Part shown: positions 1 to 5,765 of the stretch, piece by piece
Numbering within the stretch: position 1 is the first letter of the stretch
Layout of the letters: each line of letters starts with the position of its first letter
Assembly (NCBI GenBank): GCA_017547345.1
Contig: JAFYPY010000076.1
Span: 1-8,887, forward strand
Source: Bacillota bacterium
GTDB taxonomy: Bacteria > Bacillota_A > Clostridia > Peptostreptococcales > Anaerovoracaceae
Reading direction: 5' to 3'
Length of the DNA stretch: 8,887 nucleotides
Translations under genes and position numbers: made by a program
Notes under the pieces: generated by a model
What the model saw: the letters and a program-made list of their open reading frames with translations, nothing else
What the model was told of the DNA's origin: nothing
Database searches by the model: none

Positions 1-113
1 ACAATGATGCTTCCTGCGCTTACGAACTGACCATCGCCAGCCTTTAGTCCAAGACGTTTGGACTCGGAGTCTCTACCGTTCTTAGAGCTACCTACACCTT
101 TCTTACTTGCCAT
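1..113 (-). CDS. rpmA: 50S ribosomal protein L27, N-terminal part (cut by window edge)
   Basis: Large-subunit ribosomal protein whose flexible N-terminus reaches toward the peptidyl transferase centre. The 37 complete visible codons begin [20 protein letters not shown], the family's characteristic opening, followed by a G-D-G-Q-F stretch; the remainder lies beyond the left edge. The start is fixed by AGGAGG at 121-126, seven bases upstream of the ATG. It lies 29 bases after rplU with no promoter or terminator between, so the two are co-transcribed. In most Bacillota L27 is made with a short N-terminal extension ending at a Phe-Ala bond that the protease Prp removes. Here Met-Ala leads straight into Ser-Lys-Lys-Gly, so there is no extension. 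Identification is certain; only the 3' end is missing. Confidence 0.96.
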   Translation of the reverse strand, partial: MASKKGVGSSKNGRDSESKRLGLKAGDGQFVSAGSII

Positions 114-120
114 TACATTG

Positions 121-126
121 CCTCCT
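121..126 (-). promoter_or_regulatory. Ribosome binding site of rpmA
   Basis: The minus strand reads AGGAGG seven bases before the ATG at 113-111. This strong site supports starting L27 at the mature-type sequence. The bases further upstream, up to the rplU stop, are too few to hold a cleavable extension with its own start signal. Confidence 0.8.
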
Positions 127-142
127 AACTTCTATTGGTAAA

Positions 143-631
143 TTACTTTAATGCTGCTTCGATTGCTTCGATGATTACAGCCTTAGTAGCCTTTTCGTCG
201 ATAGCAATGTTGTTTTCATTAGCAAAAGCAATTAATTCATCTTTTTTCATGGAAGCGGAAACCTTCTTAGCTGCCTTAACTTCCTTAACTTCTTCCTTAA
301 CTGTTGGAGCTGCCTTCTTAGCTTCTCCTGTTAAAGATTCGATCTTAACCATTGTATATGGCTGTCTGTGACCCTGTTTCTTTCTGTAGTCCTTCTTAGC
401 CTTATACTTGAAGATGATTACCTTCTTACCTTTTCCGTTTTCAACAACGCTGCCTGTAACAGCTGATGTTAAGTAAGGAGTACCAACTTTAACTTCCTTA
501 CCATCGCTCATAAGAAGTACTTTGTCGAATACAACAGTTTCACCAGCTTCAGCATTTAACTTTTCAACTGTGATAACGTCGCCTTCCTGTACTCTGTACT
601 GCTTACCGCCTGTTTCGATTACTGCGTACAT
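143..631 (-). CDS. rplU: 50S ribosomal protein L21 with C-terminal helical extension
   Basis: Large-subunit protein binding 23S rRNA. Residues 1-101 are a complete L21: the [14 protein letters not shown] opening, and the conserved basic signature around residues 76-93 ([19 protein letters not shown]). L21 is usually about 100-105 residues; this one has 162. The extra 60 residues are a Lys/Ala/Glu/Val-rich linker (about 102-127) followed by [14 protein letters not shown] and a second helix (about 129-161), which looks like a SAP/HeH-type helix-extension-helix module. The reading frame opens upstream to a Met at 679, but that start would lie inside the structured leader and precede the universal MYAVI start; AGGAAGG at 643-649 fits the start at 631. 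It is first in an operon with rpmA. The core call is certain; the tail's fold is inferred by eye. Confidence 0.96.
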   Translation of the reverse strand: MYAVIETGGKQYRVQEGDVITVEKLNAEAGETVVFDKVLLMSDGKEVKVGTPYLTSAVTGSVVENGKGKKVIIFKYKAKKDYRKKQGHRQPYTMVKIESLTGEAKKAAPTVKEEVKEVKAAKKVSASMKKDELIAFANENNIAIDEKATKAVIIEAIEAALK

Positions 632-729
632 AATTATTTTTTCCTTCCTCTCTCCAGTCTCGCCATCGAGGGTGAACACTATGCACTATTGCTATGTGTT
701 GCTTCTCTACCCGGTCTGCGCGGCTCAAC
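632..729 (-). promoter_or_regulatory. Structured 5' leader of rplU, probable L21 leader
   Basis: About 98 bases of untranslated leader separate the predicted transcription start from the L21 start codon. On the minus strand a nested hairpin is visible: GGGT pairs with ACCC, and inside it AACAC pairs with GTGTT (685-689 with 706-710 region), then a 3x3 internal loop, GCA/TGC and a four-base loop. A second small hairpin, CTCG-ATGG-CGAG, follows directly. The layout resembles the ribosomal protein L21 leader known from low-GC Gram-positives (Rfam RF00559), thought to mediate autogenous control. Base pairing was judged by eye and the family match is from memory, so the exact boundaries are approximate. 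Confidence 0.65.
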
Positions 730-735
730 TCGTGT

Positions 736-764
736 ATAATACCACTAAAATGGCTAAATGTCAA
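736..764 (-). promoter_or_regulatory. Vegetative promoter of rplU-rpmA
   Basis: On the minus strand a perfect -35 TTGACA (759-764) is separated by exactly 17 bases from TATTAT (736-741). The -10 is preceded by TGG, giving an extended -10 (TGn). Transcription should begin near 729. The -35 starts only five bases beyond the stop codon of the upstream transporter gene, so the ribosomal operon has its own strong promoter packed directly against its neighbour. Confidence 0.9.
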
Positions 765-768
765 GGTT

Positions 769-1992
769 TTATTTGATTTTTTTGAAATATTTTTCTTTGC
801 TTTCTAAGTGAGAAATACCCATTGAACAAAGCATACCTATAACAGCAAAAACTATAATTAAAAGAACTATACTATTATATGAACCAGTATAATCGAATAC
901 CGCACCTGCAAGAACGCTCCCAAAACTAGCAATTATCATATTAGAATTCACTAAGGAAAAGTTTACCCCATAATGTTTTGCACCAAAGTATTCTCTACTA
1001 AATGCAGAATTTGTCGGTGGTATTCCCGAATAGGATAAACCACAAAGCACGAAAGTTATTATTAATAAAACCAGAGAATGCGTCTTAAAGGCTACAAATA
1101 GAATTATAGCCGTTGCAATAAACATACTTCCAACTAATTGCATAGAAATACTTCTGCCACACTTGTCATATATTGTTCCAAAGGCCACTCTGCCTAAAGC
1201 ATTGAATATAGATATAATACCAACTAATGTTGCAATAGAAGCAGCATCTATTTCTTTTACAACTTCTATAACGATACCCGTCCCCTGACTTATAATTGAA
1301 AGCCCTGCCGCATTACAGACTATAGCCCATAAATAATACAGCCAAAAGACTGGGCTCTTTATGGTGTCTTCAGGTTTATAATCTATAGTATTATTTTCAC
1401 ATTTAGAATTAAGACTTAACTCCTCGTATGGTTTTTCAAATTTTACAGCAGCTAATATTAATACAATAAATATGGCAATCCCCATAACTACAAAGGAAAT
1501 TCTCCAGCCGCCAACTTCCGTTGGAGTCCAAAGTTGGTATAACTTACCTATTAAAAAGCCTCCTATGCCAAAGCCCATAAGCAAGATACCGCTTATATAT
1601 CCAGGTCTATCCCAGTACCATTTGAGCATTGTACTCATAACTGAATTGTATGCAATACCCGCACCAAACCCACAAAGAAAGCCAAACCCAAAATATAGGT
1701 CTACAAGGGTATCAGCCTTAGAAGATATATAAAAACCTAACAAGATCAAACACGCCCCTGTTATAATTGCATATTTAGGTCTAATACTATCTACTATGTA
1801 TCCACATACAAGCTGACCTATGCAAAAAAACACCATGAGCAATGTGAATGTAAGTGAAATCTCGCTCTTAGACCATTCAGGAAACTCAGCTTCTATGGGG
1901 ACTGAAATTACACTCCATGCATATATTAATCCCATTACAATAAGAATTATTAAGGCAAGGCATGCGGGTTTTATTCTATATGTCTGGTTCAT
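769..1992 (-). CDS. OFA-family MFS transporter (oxalate/formate antiporter-like)
   Basis: Polytopic inner-membrane carrier of the major facilitator superfamily, of about 407 residues with 12 predicted hydrophobic segments and a hydrophilic central loop (about residues 184-213). Family marks include the GLIYAWSV first helix, MFS motif A after helix 2 (GYIVDSIRP, about 64-72), the glycine-rich helix 4-5 region (CGFGAGIAY, then KWYWDRPG...GFGIGG), and a second motif A, GRVAFGTIYDKCGR, at about 267-280. The family exchanges small organic anions such as oxalate/formate, but substrates differ widely and cannot be assigned here. The first in-frame ATG (2001) lies one base after AAAGGAG; the ATG at 1992 is ten bases away and is preferred. 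No neighbouring oxalate or formate metabolism gene is seen. No clear promoter precedes it and no terminator follows. Confidence 0.88.
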   Translation of the reverse strand: MNQTYRIKPACLALIILIVMGLIYAWSVISVPIEAEFPEWSKSEISLTFTLLMVFFCIGQLVCGYIVDSIRPKYAIITGACLILLGFYISSKADTLVDLYFGFGFLCGFGAGIAYNSVMSTMLKWYWDRPGYISGILLMGFGIGGFLIGKLYQLWTPTEVGGWRISFVVMGIAIFIVLILAAVKFEKPYEELSLNSKCENNTIDYKPEDTIKSPVFWLYYLWAIVCNAAGLSIISQGTGIVIEVVKEIDAASIATLVGIISIFNALGRVAFGTIYDKCGRSISMQLVGSMFIATAIILFVAFKTHSLVLLIITFVLCGLSYSGIPPTNSAFSREYFGAKHYGVNFSLVNSNMIIASFGSVLAGAVFDYTGSYNSIVLLIIVFAVIGMLCSMGISHLESKEKYFKKIK

Positions 1993-2002
1993 TATTGCCA
2001 TA

Positions 2003-2009
2003 CTCCTTT
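2003..2009 (-). promoter_or_regulatory. Ribosome binding site deciding the transporter start
   Basis: AAAGGAG on the minus strand lies one base before the ATG at 2001-1999, too close for initiation, and ten bases before the in-frame ATG at 1992-1990. The second ATG is therefore the probable start, shortening the product by three residues. Confidence 0.7.
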
Positions 2010-2020
2010 GTATAATTAAA

Positions 2021-2053
2021 ATAGAGTAGAAACTATCATAGTTTCTACTCTAT
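2021..2053 (-). terminator. Perfect 15-bp inverted repeat, probable recA terminator
   Basis: Arms at 2021-2035 and 2039-2053 are exact reverse complements around a three-base loop. It starts 14 bases after the recA stop codon. Read on the minus strand the stem is followed by TTTAATTATA, a short and interrupted T tract, so it may be a modest intrinsic terminator for recA. The stem has only four G-C pairs and stands just ahead of the transporter's ribosome binding site, so an operator or attenuating role for the transporter is an alternative. There is no T tract on the plus-strand side. Confidence 0.6.
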
Positions 2054-2067
2054 ATGTTACACTTATA

Positions 2068-3159
2068 TTATTCTATAACAACACCGTCTTCGTCAATAAT
2101 CATATCCATAATTTCTGAAAAATCTTCTTTAGAAACTTCTGAAAATTCACTAGATTCAGTTTCGTTCTTCATTAAGTCTAAAAGTTTACCCTCAAGTTCA
2201 TCTACCACTTCAGGATGTTCCTTTAGATAATTCTTAATATTCTCACGACCTTGACCAATTCTCTCACCTTTGTAACTATACCATGAGCCTGCCTTATCAA
2301 GAAGCTTAGCATCTACAGCAGAGTCCATAATGTCTCCAACTTTAGATATGCCTTCTCCGTACATAATATCGAATTCAGCCTGCTTAAATGGAGGTGCGAC
2401 CTTGTTCTTAACAACTTTAACTCTAGTTCTATTGCCTATCATCTGGTCACCCTGTTTGATAGTTTCAACTCTTCTAACATCAAGTCGCATAGATGAGTAG
2501 AATTTAAGTGCACGACCACCAGTTGTTACTTCCGGATTACCATACATTACACCAACCTTCTCTCTAAGCTGATTGATGAAGATGCAACAAGTATTGGATT
2601 TATTGATGCTGCCCGTAATCTTACGAAGTGCCTGTGACATAAGTCTTGCTTGAAGACCAACATGTGAGTCACCCATCTCACCCTGAATCTCGGCTCTAGG
2701 TACAAGAGCTGCAACAGAGTCAATTACGATTACATCCAAAGCACCACTTCGAACAAGCATATCACAAATCTCTAGCGCTTGTTCACCAGTATCAGGCTGT
2801 GCAACCAATAAATTCTCAACATCTACTCCTAAGTTCCTAGCATATATAGGATCTAGCGCATGCTCTGCATCAATGAATGCAGCCTTGCCGCCTGCTTTCT
2901 GTGCTTCGGCAACAATATGTAAAGTAAGTGTAGTCTTACCTGATGATTCAGGTCCAAATATCTCTATGATTCTGCCCTTAGGTACGCCACCAACTCCTGT
3001 TGCAACATCTAAGCTAATAGAACCAGTAGAAATAGTTTCCACCTGAAGCTGTGATCCCTTATCCCCTAATTTCATAATTGCGCCTTTGCCAAACTGCTTC
3101 TGAATCTGTGAAAGCGCTGCCTCTAAGGCCTTATCTTTTTCTTTATTATCAATAGCCAT
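2068..3159 (-). CDS. recA: Recombinase RecA
   Basis: ATP-dependent recombinase that forms filaments on single-stranded DNA, promotes strand exchange and triggers LexA self-cleavage. The product has 363 residues, usual for the family. Seen in order: N-terminal oligomerisation helix (1-30), Walker A GPESSGKT (69-76), Walker B VIVID (143-147), the loop L2 region from NQLREKVG to TTGG (about 196-215), and a C-terminal domain with an acidic tail. All key elements are intact, and there is no intein or frameshift. The frame is open to an ATG at 3186, but that start would lie within the LexA box and lacks a ribosome binding site; AAAGGAG at 3168-3174, eight bases before the ATG at 3159, fixes the start at MAIDNKEK. 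It is transcribed alone from its own SOS-controlled promoter. No recX follows. Confidence 0.98.
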   Translation of the reverse strand: MAIDNKEKDKALEAALSQIQKQFGKGAIMKLGDKGSQLQVETISTGSISLDVATGVGGVPKGRIIEIFGPESSGKTTLTLHIVAEAQKAGGKAAFIDAEHALDPIYARNLGVDVENLLVAQPDTGEQALEICDMLVRSGALDVIVIDSVAALVPRAEIQGEMGDSHVGLQARLMSQALRKITGSINKSNTCCIFINQLREKVGVMYGNPEVTTGGRALKFYSSMRLDVRRVETIKQGDQMIGNRTRVKVVKNKVAPPFKQAEFDIMYGEGISKVGDIMDSAVDAKLLDKAGSWYSYKGERIGQGRENIKNYLKEHPEVVDELEGKLLDLMKNETESSEFSEVSKEDFSEIMDMIIDEDGVVIE

Positions 3160-3179
3160 GTCCCGTTCTCCTTTTGTTT

Positions 3180-3193
3180 CGAACATTTGTTCT
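3180..3193 (-). promoter_or_regulatory. LexA (DinR-type) SOS box of recA
   Basis: The minus strand reads AGAACAAATGTTCG, matching the Gram-positive SOS box CGAACRNRYGTTCG at every position but the first. It lies immediately downstream of the recA -10, around the predicted transcription start, so bound LexA would block initiation. This follows the established SOS logic: RecA filament formation inactivates LexA and derepresses recA. Confidence 0.88.
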
Positions 3194-3200
3194 TATCTGT

Positions 3201-3229
3201 ATAATACCCTATATTCATCCAATGGTCAA
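3201..3229 (-). promoter_or_regulatory. Vegetative promoter of recA
   Basis: On the minus strand TTGACC (3224-3229) and TATTAT (3201-3206) are 17 bases apart. An A-rich tract just upstream of the -35 could act as an UP element. The predicted start is near 3194, placing the LexA box at the very beginning of the transcript. Confidence 0.87.
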
Positions 3230-3259
3230 GAACTTTTTTAGTATTTATATTATAATTCT

Positions 3260-3314
3260 AAAATAAAACCTCTCAAAAGCCAATATTTTTTATGGCCTAT
3301 GGAGGTTCTATTTT
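3260..3314 (-). terminator. Intrinsic terminator after cinA
   Basis: The outer arms 3260-3272 and 3302-3314 pair over 13 positions with one G-U wobble. An inner stem pairs 3277-3282 with 3293-3298. On the minus strand the downstream arm ends in GGTTTTATTTT, supplying the T-rich 3' side. It is nearly symmetrical in T content and could work in both directions. It separates cinA transcription from recA. Confidence 0.8.
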
Positions 3315-3345
3315 TGTCGATATTTATTTATGCCACAATCTAGAT

Positions 3346-4578
3346 TTATTTAATCAATTTGTATACTTGATATAACATGTTTAGTAATGTGTAGTTTCTA
3401 TTCCACTTTCTGTTTACATTTCTGTATAAAGACTTGAACACTTTTGTCTCGCCTTTATATCTAATGCCTATATATGCTAATCCAACTGGTTTTTCTTCGC
3501 TTCCACCTTCTGGACCTGCTATTCCTGTAACAGATACACAAAGGTCAGAACCTGTCTTCTTGCTTAATCCCTCAGCCATTTCAGCAGCAGTTTCCTCACT
3601 TACTGCACCAAACTTTTCTAAGGTTTCAGCTTTTACACCTAGTTCTTCCATTTTAGCTCTATTACTGTATGTGACAATGCCTCTTTCGAATACTTTTGAG
3701 ATTCCAGAAACATCTGTTAGCCTTCCAGCAAATAAACCTCCCGTACATGACTCAGCGCAAGAGATTGTAATATTCTTTTCAAGCAATAGTTTTGCAACCA
3801 CATCTATTAACTCTTCATTATCAATGCTGTAAACATTATCTCCTATAATCTCAAGAACTTCCTCTAGCATTTTATCAACAGCTTCCTTTGCTTCTTCTAT
3901 TGTTGCTCTTTTTGAAGCAATTCTAAGACTACATTCGCCTTCTTTTGCATATGTTGCTATAGTTGGGTCTGTCTGTCCATCTATAAAAGGAAGTAAAATA
4001 GTCTCCATCTTGGATTCGCCAATACCGAAAGTCCTAATTAGCCTATAATAAATAACACTATCTTGCAACTTTTCAAGTCTAGGCTTAACCTGAAGTTCAA
4101 ACATCCTGTTCATTTCGCGAGGAGGCCCAGGCATAGATACAATAATCTTTCCTTCCTTTTCAAGCCAAAATCCCGGTGCAGTGCCTTGATCATTTTTTAG
4201 CGGTTCAGCAGTCGATGGCATATTAGCCTGTTTAAGATTATTTTCTGTCATCTCACGACCGGAACGCTCATAATGGCCCATCAAGTCATGTAGACAATCT
4301 GGATGTTGTACGATAGTATCACCCATAGCCTTTGCAATAGTTTCTTTAGTTAAATCATCTTGGGTAGGACCAAGACCACCGGTTGTGATAATCATATCGC
4401 AATCGCGGAAAGCAAAATTAATCACTTCTTCTAGTCTCTTTGGATTGTCACCGACACTGTAATGATACATCACGTCAAAGCCCATATTCTGAAGTTCTTT
4501 GCTAAGCCATGCAGCATTTGTATTTACTATCTGCCCAAAAAGTATTTCTGTTCCTACCGTTAATATAGCTGTTTTCAT
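3346..4578 (-). CDS. cinA: CinA-family protein, nicotinamide-nucleotide amidohydrolase
   Basis: Cytoplasmic two-domain protein of 410 residues, the usual full length. The N-terminal half is a molybdopterin-binding-like (MoaB/MogA type) domain with TTGGLGPTQDD at 65-75, a region linked in this family to ADP-ribose pyrophosphatase activity. The C-terminal CinA/PncC domain has AESCTGG (275-281), YSNRAK (304-309) and TGIAGPEGG (351-359) followed by KPVG. It deamidates nicotinamide mononucleotide to the nicotinate form, recycling pyridine nucleotides, for example after NAD use by DNA ligase. GGAG seven bases before the ATG supports the start. It lies 24 bases after the flavin-reductase-like gene, so both probably share a transcript. 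Its name comes from competence induction in streptococci; no ComX-type box is seen here. Both domains look intact. Confidence 0.95.
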   Translation of the reverse strand: MKTAILTVGTEILFGQIVNTNAAWLSKELQNMGFDVMYHYSVGDNPKRLEEVINFAFRDCDMIITTGGLGPTQDDLTKETIAKAMGDTIVQHPDCLHDLMGHYERSGREMTENNLKQANMPSTAEPLKNDQGTAPGFWLEKEGKIIVSMPGPPREMNRMFELQVKPRLEKLQDSVIYYRLIRTFGIGESKMETILLPFIDGQTDPTIATYAKEGECSLRIASKRATIEEAKEAVDKMLEEVLEIIGDNVYSIDNEELIDVVAKLLLEKNITISCAESCTGGLFAGRLTDVSGISKVFERGIVTYSNRAKMEELGVKAETLEKFGAVSEETAAEMAEGLSKKTGSDLCVSVTGIAGPEGGSEEKPVGLAYIGIRYKGETKVFKSLYRNVNRKWNRNYTLLNMLYQVYKLIK

Positions 4579-4602
4579 AGAAAATCTCCAATTCGCCTAA
4601 TT

Positions 4603-5166
4603 CTATTTATCTAATTCATTGCCGTCGGCAAAAGCATTACCTACCTTTTCGCCTAATGCAATATATGTATGATGAATTGCATCATAAGTAATAGGTATAA
4701 ATTTTGATAAATCAACTTCTCCATCCTGGCCTAAAACAGATTCATCAATACTTAAATTGATTATCTCTCCTACAAGTCTGCAAGTATTTGCATCGTAGCT
4801 TTTAACTTTACATTCAAGAGCAAAAGGCAGTTCTTCAAATAATGGTGCATTTACATTTTCTGCTTTAATTGGAGTCCATCCTGCCTTTTCAATTTTGTTT
4901 GAAACATCGTTTCCGGATACAATGCCCACATAGTCTGCAGCGACAACATTTTTTCGGTCAGCTACACTAACTGTAAATTCACCGGTTTTTTCGAAATTAT
5001 ATGTTGTTTTGTGGTTAGCACTTACACAAATTGATATTTCGTTTTCTTCACTAATTCCACCCCATGCCGCGTTCATGGCGTCGGGTACCATATTTTCATC
5101 GTATGTGCCAATAATAAAAACAGGCATTGGGTATAAAGCTGTCTGAGGTCCAAAATTCTTTCTCAT
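4603..5166 (-). CDS. Flavin reductase family protein (FMN-binding split barrel)
   Basis: A cytoplasmic protein of 187 residues resembling the flavoredoxin/flavin reductase-like family: an N-terminal YPMPVFIIGTYD strand, the conserved NAAWGG stretch (32-37) expected near the FMN phosphate, HKTTYNFEKTGEFTVSV (52-68), and a C-terminal HTYIALGEKVGNAF. Members bind FMN and move electrons between NAD(P)H or ferredoxin-like donors and flavin or other acceptors; the true partner is unknown. AAAGGAG six bases before the ATG supports the start. It follows the terminator of the pgsA unit and precedes cinA by 24 bases. No convincing promoter was found in the 30 bases after the terminator; TATAAA near 5186 lacks a -35. 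Family assignment is firm, specific function is not. Confidence 0.85.
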   Translation of the reverse strand: MRKNFGPQTALYPMPVFIIGTYDENMVPDAMNAAWGGISEENEISICVSANHKTTYNFEKTGEFTVSVADRKNVVAADYVGIVSGNDVSNKIEKAGWTPIKAENVNAPLFEELPFALECKVKSYDANTCRLVGEIINLSIDESVLGQDGEVDLSKFIPITYDAIHHTYIALGEKVGNAFADGNELDK

Positions 5167-5195
5167 TTCATTCTCCTTTTATTCTTTATATACAC

Positions 5196-5223
5196 CAAAA
5201 AGCTACATTTCTGTAGCTTTTTG
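5196..5223 (-). terminator. Intrinsic terminator after pgsA
   Basis: A perfect 12-bp stem (5196-5207 with 5212-5223) encloses a four-base loop, with a run of five T on the minus-strand 3' side of the stem. It lies ten bases after the pgsA stop codon and closes the ftsK-rimO-pgsA unit. Because the upstream arm begins with A5, it is symmetrical and could terminate in both directions. Confidence 0.88.
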
Positions 5224-5232
5224 TATTTAATA

Positions 5233-5763
5233 TTATTTCATTGAAAATACCTGTTTATTCTGCCATACATACTCAACACCGGAATAAACAGTCATAATTA
5301 GAGATGCCCAAAGGAAAGCCTGAGCACCATACCATAGTATAGCGGAAGTTGGAAATGCAGGTACTAATAATAATAGACATACTGCAATCATCTGAAGAAC
5401 AGTCTTAATCTTTCCGCTCATTCCTGCTGCAATAACGATGCCTTCTGAAGCAGCAACAGTTCTCATCCCAGCAACAGTGAATTCTCTTGCTAAGATAATA
5501 ATCATCATCCATCCAGGAATCAAGAAAGGAATCATAAGGCATAAAGCTGAATAAACCAATACTTTGTCTGCCAATGGGTCCATAATCTTACCGAAGTTTG
5601 ATACTAAATTCCATTTTCTTGCCAAATGTCCATCTAAGTAGTCTGTAAAAGAAGCTGCTACAAAGATAACGAATGCCGGAATATACCATCCAAGCATAAA
5701 TGCTGCAATAAATACAGGAACTGCAATTACTCTTGCGATTGTTAATTTGTTAGGCAAATTCAT
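5233..5763 (-). CDS. pgsA: CDP-diacylglycerol-glycerol-3-phosphate 3-phosphatidyltransferase
   Basis: Integral membrane enzyme that transfers the phosphatidyl group from CDP-diacylglycerol to glycerol 3-phosphate, the committed step to phosphatidylglycerol and cardiolipin. The 176-residue length is typical. The CDP-alcohol phosphotransferase motif D-x2-DG-x2-AR-x8-G-x3-D-x3-D is complete, at D41, D44-G45, A48-R49, G58, D62 and D66; these aspartates coordinate metal and catalyse transfer. The MNLPNKLTIARV opening is characteristic of PgsA rather than phosphatidylserine synthase. Several hydrophobic helices follow. The ATG is two bases past the rimO stop, and its ribosome binding site GGAGG lies inside the last codons of rimO, suggesting translational coupling. 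This gene ends the three-gene unit. Confidence 0.95.
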   Translation of the reverse strand: MNLPNKLTIARVIAVPVFIAAFMLGWYIPAFVIFVAASFTDYLDGHLARKWNLVSNFGKIMDPLADKVLVYSALCLMIPFLIPGWMMIIILAREFTVAGMRTVAASEGIVIAAGMSGKIKTVLQMIAVCLLLLVPAFPTSAILWYGAQAFLWASLIMTVYSGVEYVWQNKQVFSMK

Positions 5764-5765
5764 TT

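Noticed and set aside
135..371. Plus-strand open frame with hydrophobic translation opposite the L21 tail
   Set aside because: It is the complement of a Lys/Ala/Glu-rich coding region, has no ribosome binding site and no homology that I recognise.
629..679. Upstream ATG giving L21 a 16-residue N-terminal extension
   Set aside because: It lies within the structured leader, lacks a ribosome binding site, and L21 almost always starts at MYAVI-type sequence, here preceded by AGGAAGG.
1472..2029. Plus-strand open frames opposite the transporter
   Set aside because: They are low-complexity shadows of the transporter coding strand with no start signals.
3157..3186. Upstream ATG giving RecA nine extra residues
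   Set aside because: That ATG overlaps the LexA box close to the transcription start, and AAAGGAG is correctly spaced for the ATG at 3159 instead.
3434..3832. 132-codon plus-strand frame opposite cinA
   Set aside because: It is fully antisense to the conserved C-terminal domain of CinA, with Ser/Pro-rich shadow composition and no ribosome binding site.
5167..5195. Promoter for the flavin-reductase-like gene at TATAAA near 5186
   Set aside because: No -35 lies at a proper distance, and the implied transcript start would fall in the ribosome binding site.
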